Positions 47,443 to 57,757 are shown, counted from the first letter of the stretch. The stretch is 64,000 nt of DNA from Taiwanofungus camphoratus (GCA_003999685.1 CP021222.1:2914001-2978000), one strand, 5' to 3'. Program-made: numbers and translations. Notes: generated by a model not told the origin, from the sequence alone.

Positions 47443-49059
47443 TTAGTGAGCTTCGGATGGACTAGAGCCGGACTTAGGAGAGTAGGGATACGATCCTAGT
47501 TCTTCGTCATCGCCTTGGGTGGTAGTCAGCTCTAGTTCGCGAAGTCGCTCCGTCGACACGTCCAAGAGTTCGGTAGGAAGTTCGAGGGCTTTTCGCGCTA
47601 AGTAGGGGATGACTCGGAAGGCTGCCGTAGGCCTGTCGAGTACCGAACCATCCAATTCACATAGGATATAAGCACCACCTTTGTTCCTAGATACTACGAG
47701 TACTGGGCCGAGGTAGCGAGGTCGCATCTTCCGATTTAGGGACTTTTCTATCTGCGTGTTGCGAATTAGTACTAAATCGCCCTTTTCGAAGTTGAAATCG
47801 TGGATGGAGTGCTTATGCTTTTCTTCGAATCGCAGAGCAGCTTGTCTTCGCGCTTCATAGACCTTCGAATGTAGTTCCGCTACCTGAGTCACCCGCTTTT
47901 GCAATGCGATAGCTCGACGTGCGATAAGATCGGTCGTGGATAGCATAGAAGATGGAGGAGGAAGGATATAGGTTGCCTCTACGACGTCCAAAGGGATAAC
48001 AGGGTGGGTGCCAGTGACCGCGAAATAGGGCGAACATCCCATGCGCTTTCGAGTCATGATCCTTTCGGACCAGAAGACTGAGTACGTTGCCTGAGACCAT
48101 TTAGACTCTTCGCCATCCACGGCCTTGAATAGAGCCTGCCTAACATCGAAGTGAGGCCTCTCCACCAGTCCGTTGGCACGCGAATTGTATCCGCTAATTC
48201 GGATGTGTCGTAGCTGGTACTTCTTCGCTATGTAGTTCGTAGCTTTTACGAAGGGAGCACCGTTGTCCGTGACTATCTCCGATAGCGCGCCCCACCTACA
48301 AACAAAGTCTTCGAAGAGCCATTCTGCCAAAGCTTTAGCCGTCTCCTTGCGAAGCATCCGAAATTCGGGGTATTGGGTTAGAGAACACCGGCCTTGCACC
48401 AAGTACCTAAATCCGTTAGAAGGGGGCATATGCATGGTATCTATATGAACCTTTGCGAAGATCGGAGCGGGCGTAGCGACCGTAGGAGGGATTAGGATCT
48501 GCCGCACTTGGTGAATCTGGCATAGGTGGCAGCTTCGAACATACCAGGCAATGTCGATATGATGGTAGGGCCACCAAAACCGCTCCGAAATCAGCACCTT
48601 CGTAGCGTGTATTCCTCGATGCGCGACTGCATCGTGACATTCTCGGAGGATTCGTAGACGATCTGCCTGCTTTACAACTAGTTTGTGAGCTCCTTGTGGA
48701 TCTTTGCGCCATAGTATGTCCTCGTCGAGGAAGAATAGAAGACAGTATTTTACGAAACCTTCGTATTCTGAATCCGATAGGTTGGCAGGTCTCGCGAGGC
48801 TTCGTAGGAATTTTGCTACTAAGTCAAGTCTTGCGTCAGCTTCCTTGGCCATTTCGGATCTTGGGACGCTATCATAGCTCTCCTCCTCCCTATTGAAACC
48901 TTGGCTGTCCTCAGCCAACTCGGAGGCGAAGGTTGGAGCTATCGGAGGTGTGGGGGTTGTGATAGGAATGTTAGAGGCGAATTCGTAAGGAAATAGGGTA
49001 GAAATCGATGGTATAGGATGGGAAGGGGGGGCTTGGATGTGATGTAGAAACGAGTGCAT
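47443..49059 (-). CDS. Integrase domain of element A
   Basis: This is the Ty3/Gypsy integrase, 538 residues from the first Met (49059) to the stop at 47443. It is in the same frame as the RT-RNase H part and separated from it only by one TGA plus an acidic linker (QEESSEEDFEDWIDKMHSFL), so the Met is probably internal rather than a true start. Domains in order: the zinc-binding HHCC module (HDAVAHRGIHATKVLI, then CHLCQIHQ), the catalytic core with VHIDTMHMPPSNGFRYLVQG (first Asp), EIVTDNGAPF (second Asp) and NSRANGLVERPHFDVRQAL (catalytic Glu), and the GPY/F-like module (KMRPRYLGPVLVVSRNKGGA). The reading frame is open throughout, unlike the matching part of element B. Confidence 0.92.
   Translation of the reverse strand: MHSFLHHIQAPPSHPIPSISTLFPYEFASNIPITTPTPPIAPTFASELAEDSQGFNREEESYDSVPRSEMAKEADARLDLVAKFLRSLARPANLSDSEYEGFVKYCLLFFLDEDILWRKDPQGAHKLVVKQADRLRILRECHDAVAHRGIHATKVLISERFWWPYHHIDIAWYVRSCHLCQIHQVRQILIPPTVATPAPIFAKVHIDTMHMPPSNGFRYLVQGRCSLTQYPEFRMLRKETAKALAEWLFEDFVCRWGALSEIVTDNGAPFVKATNYIAKKYQLRHIRISGYNSRANGLVERPHFDVRQALFKAVDGEESKWSQATYSVFWSERIMTRKRMGCSPYFAVTGTHPVIPLDVVEATYILPPPSSMLSTTDLIARRAIALQKRVTQVAELHSKVYEARRQAALRFEEKHKHSIHDFNFEKGDLVLIRNTQIEKSLNRKMRPRYLGPVLVVSRNKGGAYILCELDGSVLDRPTAAFRVIPYLARKALELPTELLDVSTERLRELELTTTQGDDEELGSYPYSPKSGSSPSEAH
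48882..48916 (-). promoter_or_regulatory. Second, internal polypurine-tract-like copy within integrase (central PPT candidate)
   Basis: On the minus strand a 35-base stretch ending TTTCAATAGGGAGGAGG matches the 3' PPT region at 45361-45395 at 31 of 35 positions by my count; all four differences are transitions. It lies inside the INT reading frame, coding for EDSQGFNREEE. The same arrangement is kept in element B (58842-58876 and 62357-62391). Confidence 0.6.
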
Positions 49060-49122
49060 TTTGTCTATCCAGTCTTCAAAGTCTTCTTCGCTGCTCTCTT
49101 CTTGATCTCCTGGCTGGGGGGT

Positions 49123-51297
49123 TCATCTTGATAGTCCGTCTGGTCCATGCATCGTACCTGGTACATGTACTAGGGTGAAATGGAAGGTTAGAATCGATAC
49201 GATCCAGCGATTTATACTCGCGCTGGGTGCGATGTCCGGATTTTGCAACATCCCTTTGATATAGCGTGCGTCAACTTCCACTATAAGGTTCCTAACTCCG
49301 ATTAGGTAGATTCGTAGTACGCGAAGTGCTCGAAACAATCCGTAGATCTCTAACTTTGGTTGCGAGAACCTCCGCTCGTGATCATTTAGGGTGATGGATC
49401 CGAAACGATTGTAGAATCGGACTTTAGGGTTGTCCTCATCGCATTGGCAAAGGTGATAGCCAACTGCAATATAGGAGGTGTCAACCGCTAAGATCACGGG
49501 CGCACCTGATGAATAGTTAATGGATCGGAGAGCTGGAGAGGACAGCAAAGCATCCTTAAGGTCCTCCTGCGCTGCGATTTGCGCTGGACCAAATTCGAAG
49601 GGTACCGCCTTTCGCGTTAGGCGTACTAAGGCATCTGCACGATGTGCGAAGTTTCGGATGAAGATACGGACCACTCCAATGGTTCCTAGAAAGGCTCGAA
49701 CGTCAGATAGGGTCGCACAAGGTCCCCAGTTGCGTATGGCTGCAACACGAGACTCGTCCGGTAGGCGACCTTCTGGAGTACACCGATGCCCTACAACGGT
49801 GATTTCGCGGGCAATTAGAATGCTTTTAACTCCAGAAAAGGTACCTCCTGCATAGCGCATGCGTGTGACTATCCTATTGAGGTTCGTAAAATGTTCCCAA
49901 ACAAACTTTCGAATGCCTGGGTTCTCCGAAATAGGTACGAGATCGTACGAACTTTCAGGGCCTTTGACCGGAACATCGTCGATATAGGGAACCGTTAGGT
50001 GAGGAATTTCGGGCTGTAGGATGTGCGTAACATCATCGTGGAAGATAGGGACCGAGTTGGTCCACCCCATAGGTAGAGTGACCAATCTCATAGCTCCGAA
50101 AGGTGTTTGAAATGTCGTAAGATCGCGCGAAGTCTCCGCTATCAAGCGTTCATCATAGCCTACATATAGATCCAACATAGCACCACAAGGTCGTCCTCCG
50201 AACTGTTCTGTGAGGTGTTCGGGAGTCGGGGGAACGCCTGAGTGTTGAATCGTGACAGCGTTTAGGGGTTCCAGACTATGTACGAGACGTAGGGACTTTC
50301 CGTCTTTCTTCACCACACAAAACCATCGTGAACGATAGGAAGAATTCGAAGGTTCGTAGACCCCAGCTGCGATCTTCTTTTTGATTATTGCGCACACTTC
50401 GTTGTAGATTCCGGGTGGGATAGGAATGTTCTTTTGTACCCATGGCGTGTGCGGTACTACCGGAAAGTCGATAGGAGGGAAGTACTCCGGCTTGAAGCAC
50501 CCCCTTTCGGAGTCATTCCAAGCGAACGCATCAGCGTGTAGGGTCATAAAATGATGTAGTAGGTCCCTCTCTGCTGGTTGTAGGAAGTCTCCACTGTGTA
50601 GCTTGTCCGTGAGATCGTGCTGTTCTTGCGTATATCGCGAAGTAGGTTCGAAAGGTGGTGGAGTCGGTGATAGGGTAGGCATCGTCGCTAAAGGGTTGCC
50701 TTTAATTTCGCGAATGATTCGGAATCGTTTGTCCAAAGCTCCCAAAATAGGGCAAGTCTTCAACGCTACAGGCTTATACTTCTTTTTCGATGCTGCAAAT
50801 GTAGGAATGGGGGAAGAATCTGACAACTTAGGAAGGGATACCATCGGATTAGGAGCAAGGGAAGGTCTTTGGGCTGACTTCGTGACCTTCGTAGCGTTCC
50901 TGGGACCTGGAATGGGTATAGAGGATATGTCTTTAGAGGCGGAAAGCGAAAGCATAGGGAGAGAATTCGGATCATCGTGTGAAAGGGAGGGAGCCTTGGG
51001 CGGTGTTGCTGCTGCTAGAAAGCCAGATAGCCACCTAGTATGATCAGCAGGACCTTCCGAGACTTTCGAAGTTTCGCTAAAATAGAGAGACTGCAGATAG
51101 CTAGACACAGAGTTAGAGACTGATAGATAGAGCGCAGGAACAGAATTGTTATCTGCTGCATTTACAGCAGCGAAAGACACGATTTTAGGGGTATCGGATT
51201 CATACTCAACGACCAGGGCGACCTCTCCTTGATTTCTCAAATCCTCGAAATCTAAAAACCCGATCGCAAATGATTCGAAAAGTTCGCGTGGGGGCAA
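49123..51297 (-). CDS. Reverse transcriptase-RNase H of element A
   Basis: This is pol, in the -1 frame relative to gag-protease. The first Met (51297) lies upstream of the shift site, so translation most likely enters at 51255-51261. After a variable linker with Pro/Ser come the RT blocks: SRWFCVVKKDGKSLRLVHSL (block with the Lys/Arg pair), GAMLDLYVGYDERLIAETSR (first catalytic Asp), LTTFQTPFGAMRLVTLPMGW, and VPYIDDVPVKGP (the YxDD box as YIDD). The thumb region RYAGGTFSGVKS and VVGHRCTPEGR follows. RNase H follows with PVILAVDTSYIAVGYHLCQ, ERRFSQPKLEIYGLFRALR and VEVDARYIKGML. The end is VHVPGTMHGPDGLSR and TGA (49123-49125). The domain order, length and motifs are complete for Ty3/Gypsy. 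Confidence 0.93.
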   Translation of the reverse strand: MPPRELFESFAIGFLDFEDLRNQGEVALVVEYESDTPKIVSFAAVNAADNNSVPALYLSVSNSVSSYLQSLYFSETSKVSEGPADHTRWLSGFLAAATPPKAPSLSHDDPNSLPMLSLSASKDISSIPIPGPRNATKVTKSAQRPSLAPNPMVSLPKLSDSSPIPTFAASKKKYKPVALKTCPILGALDKRFRIIREIKGNPLATMPTLSPTPPPFEPTSRYTQEQHDLTDKLHSGDFLQPAERDLLHHFMTLHADAFAWNDSERGCFKPEYFPPIDFPVVPHTPWVQKNIPIPPGIYNEVCAIIKKKIAAGVYEPSNSSYRSRWFCVVKKDGKSLRLVHSLEPLNAVTIQHSGVPPTPEHLTEQFGGRPCGAMLDLYVGYDERLIAETSRDLTTFQTPFGAMRLVTLPMGWTNSVPIFHDDVTHILQPEIPHLTVPYIDDVPVKGPESSYDLVPISENPGIRKFVWEHFTNLNRIVTRMRYAGGTFSGVKSILIAREITVVGHRCTPEGRLPDESRVAAIRNWGPCATLSDVRAFLGTIGVVRIFIRNFAHRADALVRLTRKAVPFEFGPAQIAAQEDLKDALLSSPALRSINYSSGAPVILAVDTSYIAVGYHLCQCDEDNPKVRFYNRFGSITLNDHERRFSQPKLEIYGLFRALRVLRIYLIGVRNLIVEVDARYIKGMLQNPDIAPSASINRWIVSILTFHFTLVHVPGTMHGPDGLSR
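51252..51261 (-). promoter_or_regulatory. -1 ribosomal frameshift site between gag-PR and RT
   Basis: The minus-strand sequence is G GGT TTT TAG. GGGTTTT (51255-51261) has the X XXY YYZ form in the gag frame and is followed at once by the gag stop TAG (51252-51254). Slipping back one base gives GGG TTT TTA GAT, which continues as GFLDFEDL in the RT frame. Confidence 0.75.
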
Positions 51298-53217
51298 CTA
51301 TGATGATGGGCTGGTAAGAACTTTTGACGTCCTCGAGGCATCATAGGGATGGTCGCGACTTCGCTTGTGTTCGGGCATACAATTGTGATGGTCTGCTCCT
51401 CGTTTCTGAAGTTCTTAACCACACTCTCGGTTACCACATCGAAGGGACGGCCTAGAAGGATATTGTAGGAGGGATTGCGTATGATGTGCATCTGTAGGTA
51501 CAACACGATGTCGCCTACTTGGAACGAGACGTTTCGAACCAGTCCTAAGGAACGGTCAATACTGCCATTAGCAGACTGCATATTTAGCTGCACAGAAGGG
51601 TCGTAGATTAGTCCTAAGGCATGACAGACTTGCTCTGACATCGCAACCACTTGTGAACCAGGGTCCACGATGCATTCAATTCGCTCTTTGTTGTCGATTA
51701 GGGCTTCAATAGAACGGATAGAGTTCGAGTCGCGGGCTACTATAATTTCGGAGGGTTCTTCCTTTCCGGGTACGTGTCGTAAGTACGTTTCGTAGGGGTC
51801 TGGAATGATGGTCGAACCAGGGACAAGGGGTTCATCGTGGCACAATAGTTCGGAGGTTGCTAGCGTCGTTTTAGAAGCGAGATCGTCTGAGAGTTCCGTA
51901 ATTTGAGCCATATGAGTAGCCTTAGGATCCATAGGCACATGTTTAGGGGTGATAGCCTCGTGATATCGCGCACGAACATCCGGGGATATAGATAGTAGCT
52001 CCTCGGGCGTTAGTGTAACCACTGGTGTTCTCATAGATCGCGCGAATATTTCCTCTGTAAGTTTCTCCTGATGAACCGGTGTGATCGTCTTATAGGCCAT
52101 GTCCTTGCCTTTGTCTGCTGTAGGCTTCGGAGCTGCTGCGAAATTTTGAAGATTCGGAGGTGCGTAAGTAGCATCTCGAGCATTAGCGAAAGGATGTACT
52201 GGTGGAGTGGGCGGTGGAATGGCTGCCTGTGATGCTGGTTGGGCTGGTACGTTAGGTGTAGACGAGGCATGCTCCAATGAGTTCGTGGGCGGATCGGACG
52301 CATTCGCAGGCTTCGGAGGCGAAGGCGCTGAATTAGAAGGATAATTGGATCGCCTTAGAATGGTAGGAGGGGTCTGGTTCTGTGCCTCTGCTACTGGGGC
52401 ATCTTGGTTAGCAGGGGGATCCACTACTGGATGCTGAGCGCGTCCTATCGGAGGTGCGTTGGCTATGGGTGGGTTTCTAGGATCAGACTGCGCGTTAGGA
52501 GCACCCTGCCTTCTGCGCTGGGGTACTTCCACACCATCGAAGACTTCGCAACATCTCCGAAGTTGGTAAATCTCGTGTTCTAAAGCGGCTATACGATCCT
52601 CGGCGGATAGTGAGAATGCAGGCACATTTAGGCGATTGTCGATTTCGAATAGGAGCTGTGGGGAGGAATTCGTGCCATTTCGTCGATGATATTCGTAAAG
52701 CCTATCGCGAATCGTACGTCCTGGGATCGTTCTGGGTACGAAATTTCCATTTGGCAGCACTATCTTTCCATCTGGGTTGCGCTTGCACTTGCCATCCTTG
52801 ATGTCTTGCTCAATGTGCTTGCAACACCTAGTGCAGCAGTCCAAGTTCCCGCAATAGTGACAGTACTGGCCTTCCACATGAGTGTGCTCGCCGCGCGAGC
52901 TGTCCAATCGAGGGGGTCGCTGGTTCGCAAGAACAGGAGCTAGCGCACTGGTTACGGACTTCGTGAGGATCTCTGCGAACGTCTGTAGATCCTCTATCTT
53001 TAGCGATGAGCCCCCCACGGGCACGGCAGTGGTCGAAGCAGTTACAGTCGTAGCAGAGGTAAGAGTCGTAGAAGTACCAAGGAGTACAAACTTTGCTGCG
53101 CTATGTAGCTGGTCCAAGGTGTAGGGATCATCGGGTAAGTGATCAGGGAACTTTAGCTGTAACCTAGTAGACACGCGAGCCCATAGCGAAGGCTGGAAGG
53201 CCCTCGCGAAAGCACGG
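51252..53217 (-). CDS. Gag C-terminal part with zinc-binding region and aspartic protease (element A, segment 2)
   Basis: This is the downstream half of gag-protease, interrupted at 53217 by the solo LTR2. The frame directly continues the upstream half through QSR|AFARAFQPSLWARVSTRLQL. Seen in order: a helical part (DHLPDDPYTLDQLHSAAKFV), an unusual Cys-rich region CHYCGNLDCCTRCCKHIEQD ending in Cys, and RTIPGRTIRDRLYEYHRR. A long Pro/Ala/Asn low-complexity stretch and the retropepsin follow: CIVDPGSQVVAMSEQVCHAL (active site D-x-G-S as DPGS), the flap region and YNILLGRPFDVV. The stop is TAG at 51252, where the -1 shift leads into RT. The protease is therefore made in the gag frame, before the shift. 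Confidence 0.85.
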
Positions 53218-54981
53218 TGATACGACCTAGGGGACCCTGGTACCTAGGGAGTGCTCCGCAACGTGGCTGTGGGGTAGTGTGATAACTGTAAGGGTGTGAG
53301 GGTAGGAGCTACAACCTGTATGATACCGGGAAACCTGTATGTCTTGTTTTTGTAAGTAGGGGAGTAAGGGGTCAAGGGTCCTGCACAACAGGATCTTGTT
53401 CCTAAGTGTTATACTGTCCCTAAGGCCTTGCGAGGCCCTCCGAAGTACATGAAGTCCTTCGAGATTCTGCGAAGTCCTTCGAAGTTTTAGCTAAATCGCG
53501 CGAGCTGACTTCGTAGGCTGTATAGAGTTAGGGAGCAATAAGCCAATGGACTATAATTTCTACTAAGCGGCAGAGGGTACGAGACTGCTGCGAAGTCCTT
53601 TTAGCTAGAGTTAGCTAAAGGGTGTAAGGCTTAGAGGTTTGTTAGAGCGAGGTGGGCGAGGTTTGGCTGGCGTAGGAGACTTGTAGGAGAGGTCGGATGG
53701 TTCGGAGAGCTAATACTTGGAATAGGAATGAGGGAACGAGGTTGCTGGAAGCTCTGAAGTGTCTGATGACGTCGAGGTGTGGGTCGGAGAGTTCGAGGGC
53801 GTAGAGAGAGGTACTATAGCCTGTAATGAAGGCTATGGGGGAGTCGTAGGGTTATTCGTAGGATGTAGGGATGACGCAACGTGAGCCTAAGGGTATAACT
53901 AAGGCGGAGGCCCACCGGATAGGTGCTATAAGAGGTGCTGAAGGGCACGAAGTCACGATGACTTCGTAGATCGTAGTGCGTAGTTCGGGAAGCGTAGACG
54001 TAGTTCGTAGATATATCGCGAGCGTAGACGTAGTTCAAAGGTACTGAAACGGAGCTGGGGTGGAGACTTAGGGACCTTGGGACCGTTCCTAAGGTTGTAC
54101 TCGCGGCGCTTTCCTGAGATCGGAGCTACAGGGGAACTGGTATTCCAAAGAGAGAAGCGTGCACTGAGGGGTCTCTCGTACATAGTAAACTACCTCTGAC
54201 TAAATAGGGGAGCGTGAGGTGAACTAATCTTGCGCGAAGTGATCCTTACGAGTCCGAAATGTGTACTAAAACGCATGGACTCCGAAGTGAACACGAGGGG
54301 GATAGAAACTAATTAGGAACTGAAACAGGGGAACTACGAACGGTAGAAAGGTGACCAACTTCATTCACGAGGGCGGGATGACTATCCGAGAGCAGCCATG
54401 CGCCGTGATCACCTATCTTAGCGGGCTAAGAGCGCACGAAGTTCTTAGCAGCAGGACTTGGCCTAATCGGGGCAGGAGGTGTCCTAACTGGGTGGAGGGT
54501 CATATGGGTACGCCCTAGGATGACCTTATGGCATAGGATCGAGACCCATGGGGGTGCACAAGGCTTCCTAAGTCCAATTTCCGGAACTTCGGACCGTTTC
54601 GGAGCCTATCGGAGGTAGCTGCAATCACAAGAGCTAGGAGAGACTTAGCTAAGACTTCTTAGCTAAGCCCGGGATGAGTGACATTGTAGATAGGACCTAG
54701 ATCCAATGGAACAGTATGGGAGGGCCGGCAGTGTCCGATAGTGGACTTAGCAGGAGTTAGGGACTTCGCGTCTAGCATTCGAAATCTCATAGCACCTCGT
54801 GTGACTTCGCAAGACTTCGTAGGGTGTTAGGAGGGTTTAGGAAGGAGAGGGGGCGTTAGGAATATTATAGGAACCTATCCCTCCTGTCGTAGGCTGTAGG
54901 AGAGTCTTAGAGTGGTCGGTTGGGGGATCAGAAAGCTCCTAAAATCGCGATTCGGGGCCCAGGAGGCTACGGGACTCATCA
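53218..54981 (-). repeat. LTR2, solo LTR of the long form inserted in gag
   Basis: 1764 bases, starting tgatacgacctagg and ending gggactcatca. It sits inside the gag frame of element A. Flanking bases are acgg on both sides (53214-53217 and 54982-54985). Joining the flanks through one acgg restores an uninterrupted gag reading (QSRAFARAF), so this is a clean integration followed by LTR-LTR recombination. Same orientation as LTR1 and LTR3. Confidence 0.93.
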
Positions 54982-55953
54982 ACGGCTTTGCTCGATAGTA
55001 GACAACCTATTTTTCGAAATTAGATACTTCGTGATGGCATAAAACTCACGATAGAAGCTTCCTAAGTCTGCCGCATTGTTGATTCCAATTCTAGCACGTT
55101 CTCCTATCAACTGATCCAAGTCAGACATAGACCACATTCTATCATCCTCTGTGCCTGGGTAGAGGCTTCTAATCTCCTTCTTGAAGTCTTTGTAGGTCTT
55201 CGTGACATCGGAACACTCAGAGAGGGACTCCCATAGGTCCGAAACATCGATAGGAGGGTAGCGAGTAGTCCAGTGTTTCTTCGTCGCCTCATCCGCTATC
55301 TGGCAGCGGACAAAAAGTGACTCTAAGTCCTGGAAATACCTTCGGATGATCCTAGGCTGGTCAGGATCGAAGGTGGGGGATGTACGATCTCCTCGGGGTG
55401 GCATGAGTGGAGGTGCGTTCATGGTTGACACAGAAATAGGATTTAGGGGATTAGCTAAAGTGGGTGCGGTCAAAGATGGGTTCGAAGCTGAGTTGATGCT
55501 AGCTGAAAAGGATGGGGTCGTAGAAGTGTCAGAAAGAGTAATAGAAGGAATCGGAGGGGAACGCGAAGCTGATGGGCGCGTAGAGGATAGCTGGGGGGAT
55601 TCTGGTAAATGGACTAAGATAGGGTCAGACACTGAAGAAGGACCACTTTCTTCGGAGGTGTTAGGAAGCTCAGGGGACGTGGACTGAGGTTCGAAGTCCT
55701 CAATTGATGAGTCTTCGGACGTGGTAAGCGTGTCTAGAGACCCTTCGAAAAGAGCCTCGAAGTCGGGGGTCGATTCGGAAGATTCGAGTGTAGAAATGAT
55801 ATCGGAGGGGATAGTTGTAGGTGTTCGCGAAGAGGTGCTTCGTGGAAGGCCTGCTTGAGTATAGTAACGATAGCCGACCTGAAAGAACTCGGATAGTAAC
55901 TGATCGCTGTTTCTCGGAGAGGACTGGTTAGACGTAGGATGATCTGAAGGCAA
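54982..55953 (-). CDS. Gag N-terminal part (element A, segment 1)
   Basis: This is the upstream half of gag, starting MPSDHPTSNQSSPRNSDQ at 55953. A disordered Ser/Thr/Pro-rich N-terminus of about 180 residues is followed by a capsid-like part: FDPDQPRIIRRYFQDLESLF, DEATKKHWTTRYPPIDVSDL, TYKDFKKEIRSLYPGTEDDR, ISKNRLSTIEQSR. This helix-rich pattern (RIIRRYFQDLE, LYPG) is common in gag of fungal Gypsy elements. The chain is cut by LTR2; the apparent stop just after EQSR comes from LTR2 sequence. The segment between 55954 and 55972 is the short leader after the primer-binding site. Confidence 0.82.
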
Positions 55954-55972
55954 TGAAATCTTGACTGCTCCC

Positions 55973-55989
55973 CCTCGCGGTGGGCTCCA
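55973..55989 (-). promoter_or_regulatory. Primer-binding site of element A
   Basis: On the minus strand TGGAGCCCACCGCGAGG starts four bases (TTTC) after the end of LTR3. TGG is the complement of a tRNA CCA end, and the distance to the LTR is usual for Ty3/Gypsy. I could not assign the priming tRNA from memory. Confidence 0.65.
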
Positions 55990-55993
55990 GAAA

Positions 55994-57757
55994 TGATACG
56001 ACCTAGGGGACCCTGGTATCTAGGGAGTGCTCCGCAACGTGGCTGTGGGGTAGTGTGATAACTGTGAGGATATGAGGGTAGGAGCTACAACCTGTACGAT
56101 ACCGGGAAACCTGTATGTCTTGTTTTTGTAAGTGGGGGAGTAAGGGGTCAAGGGTCCTGCACAACAGGATCTTGTTCCTAAGTGTTATACTGTCCCTAAG
56201 GCCTTGCGAGGCCCTCCGAAGTACATGAAGTCCTTCGAGATTCTGCGAAGTCCTTCGAAGTTTTAGCTAAATCGCGCGAGCTGACTTCGTAGGCTGTATA
56301 GAGTTAGGGAGCAATAAGCCAATGGACTATAATTTCTACTAAGCGGCAGAGGGTACGAGACTGCTGCGAAGTCCTTTTAGCTAGAGTTAGCTAAAGGGCG
56401 TAAGGTTTAGAGGTTTGTTAGAGCGAGGTGGGCGAGGTTTGGCTAGCGTAGGAGACTTGTAGGAGAGGTCGGATGGTTCGGAGAGCTAATACTTGGAATA
56501 GGAATGAGGGAACGAGGTTGCTGGAAGCTCTGAAGTGTCTGATGACGTCGAGGTGTGGGTCGGAGAGTTCGAGGGCGTAGAGAGATGTACTATAGCCTGT
56601 AATGAAGGCTATGGGGGAGTCGTAGGGTTATTCGTAGGACGTAGGGATGACGCAATGTGAGCCTAAGGGTATAACTAAGGCGGAGGCCCACCGGATAGGT
56701 GCTATAAGAGGTGCTGAAGGGCACGAAGTCACGGCGACTTCGTAGATCATAGTGCGTAGTTCGGGAAGCGTAGACGTGGTTCGTAGATATATCGCGAGCG
56801 TAGACGTAGTTCAAAGGTACTGAAACGGAACTGGGGTGGAGACTTAGGGACCTTAGGACCGTTCCTAAGGTTGTACTCGCGGCGCTTTCCTGAGATCGGA
56901 GCTACAGGGGAACTAGTATTCCAACGAGAGAAGCGTGCACTGAGGGGTCTCTCGTACATAGTAAACTACCTCTGACTAAATAGGGGAGCGTGAGGTGAAC
57001 TAATCTTGCGCGAAGTGATCCTTACGAGTCCGAAATGTGTACTAAAACGCATGGACTCCGAAGTGAACACGAGGAGGATAGGAACTAATTAGGAACTGAA
57101 ACAGGGGAACTACGTATGGTAGAAAGGTGACCAACTTCATTCACGAGGGCGGGATGACTACCCGAGAGCAGCCATGTGCTGTGATCACCTATCTTAGTGG
57201 GCTAAGAGCGCACGAAGTCCTTAGCAGCGGGACTTGGCCTAATCGGGGCAGGAGGTGTCCTAAATGGGTGGAGGGTCATATGGGTACGCCCTAGGATGAC
57301 CTTATGGCATAGGATCGAGACCCATGGGGGTGCACAAGGCTTCCTAAGTCCAATTTCCGGAACTTCGGACCGTTTCGGAGCCTATCGGAGGTAGCTGCAA
57401 TCACAAGAGCTAGGAGAGACTTAGCTAAGACTTCTTAGCTAAGCCCGGGATGAGTGACATAGTAGATAGGACCTAGATCCAATGGAACAGTATGGGAGGA
57501 CCGGCAGTGTCCGATAGTGGACTTAGCAGGAGTTAGGGACTTCGCGTCTAGCATTCGAAGTCTCGTAGCACCTCGTGTGACTTCGCAAGACTTCGTAGGG
57601 TGTTAGAAGGGTTTAGGAAGGAAAGGAGGCGTTAGGAATATTATAGGAACCTATCCCTCCTGTCGTAGGCTGTAGGAGAGTCTTAGAGTGGTCGGTTGGG
57701 GGATCAGAAAGCTCCTAAATTCGCGATTCGGGGCCCAGGAGGCTACGGGACTCATCA
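55994..57757 (-). repeat. LTR3, long form (5' LTR of element A)
   Basis: 1764 bases, ends TG...CA, same length form as LTR2, with the two extra blocks that LTR1 and LTR4 lack. The inner side faces the primer-binding site, so it is the 5' LTR. The outer end (57757) is joined directly to ACGG and then to the middle of a pol gene in opposite orientation. Confidence 0.92.

Larger units (their letters stand above)
43752..57757 (-). mobile_element. Ty3/Gypsy LTR retrotransposon, element A
   Basis: Read on the minus strand the order is: LTR3, primer-binding site, gag with protease, reverse transcriptase-RNase H, integrase, an antisense host-like gene, polypurine tract, LTR1. The protein order RT-RNaseH before INT places it in Ty3/Gypsy (Metaviridae). 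LTR ends are TG...CA. Gag is interrupted by a later solo LTR (53,218-54,981). Apart from that, and from one TGA between RNase H and INT, all reading frames are open. The left LTR (1609 bases) and right LTR (1764 bases) are different length forms, so the two ends did not arise together in one integration. The left flank (ccgc) and right flank (acgg) do not match as a target duplication. Confidence 0.9.

Noticed and set aside
49520-49855. Open frame antisense to RT-RNase H (also 57898-58233 in element B)
   Set aside because: Shadow of the strongly biased pol codons; no splice sites, leader or motif, in contrast to the antisense gene near the 3' LTR.
53814-54183. Short minus-strand open frames inside LTR2 (and matching ones in LTR3 and LTR4) with Leu/Arg-rich repeats such as LRLTLRHPY
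   Set aside because: They come from the repeated word structure of the LTR, change length between copies and have no coding signature.
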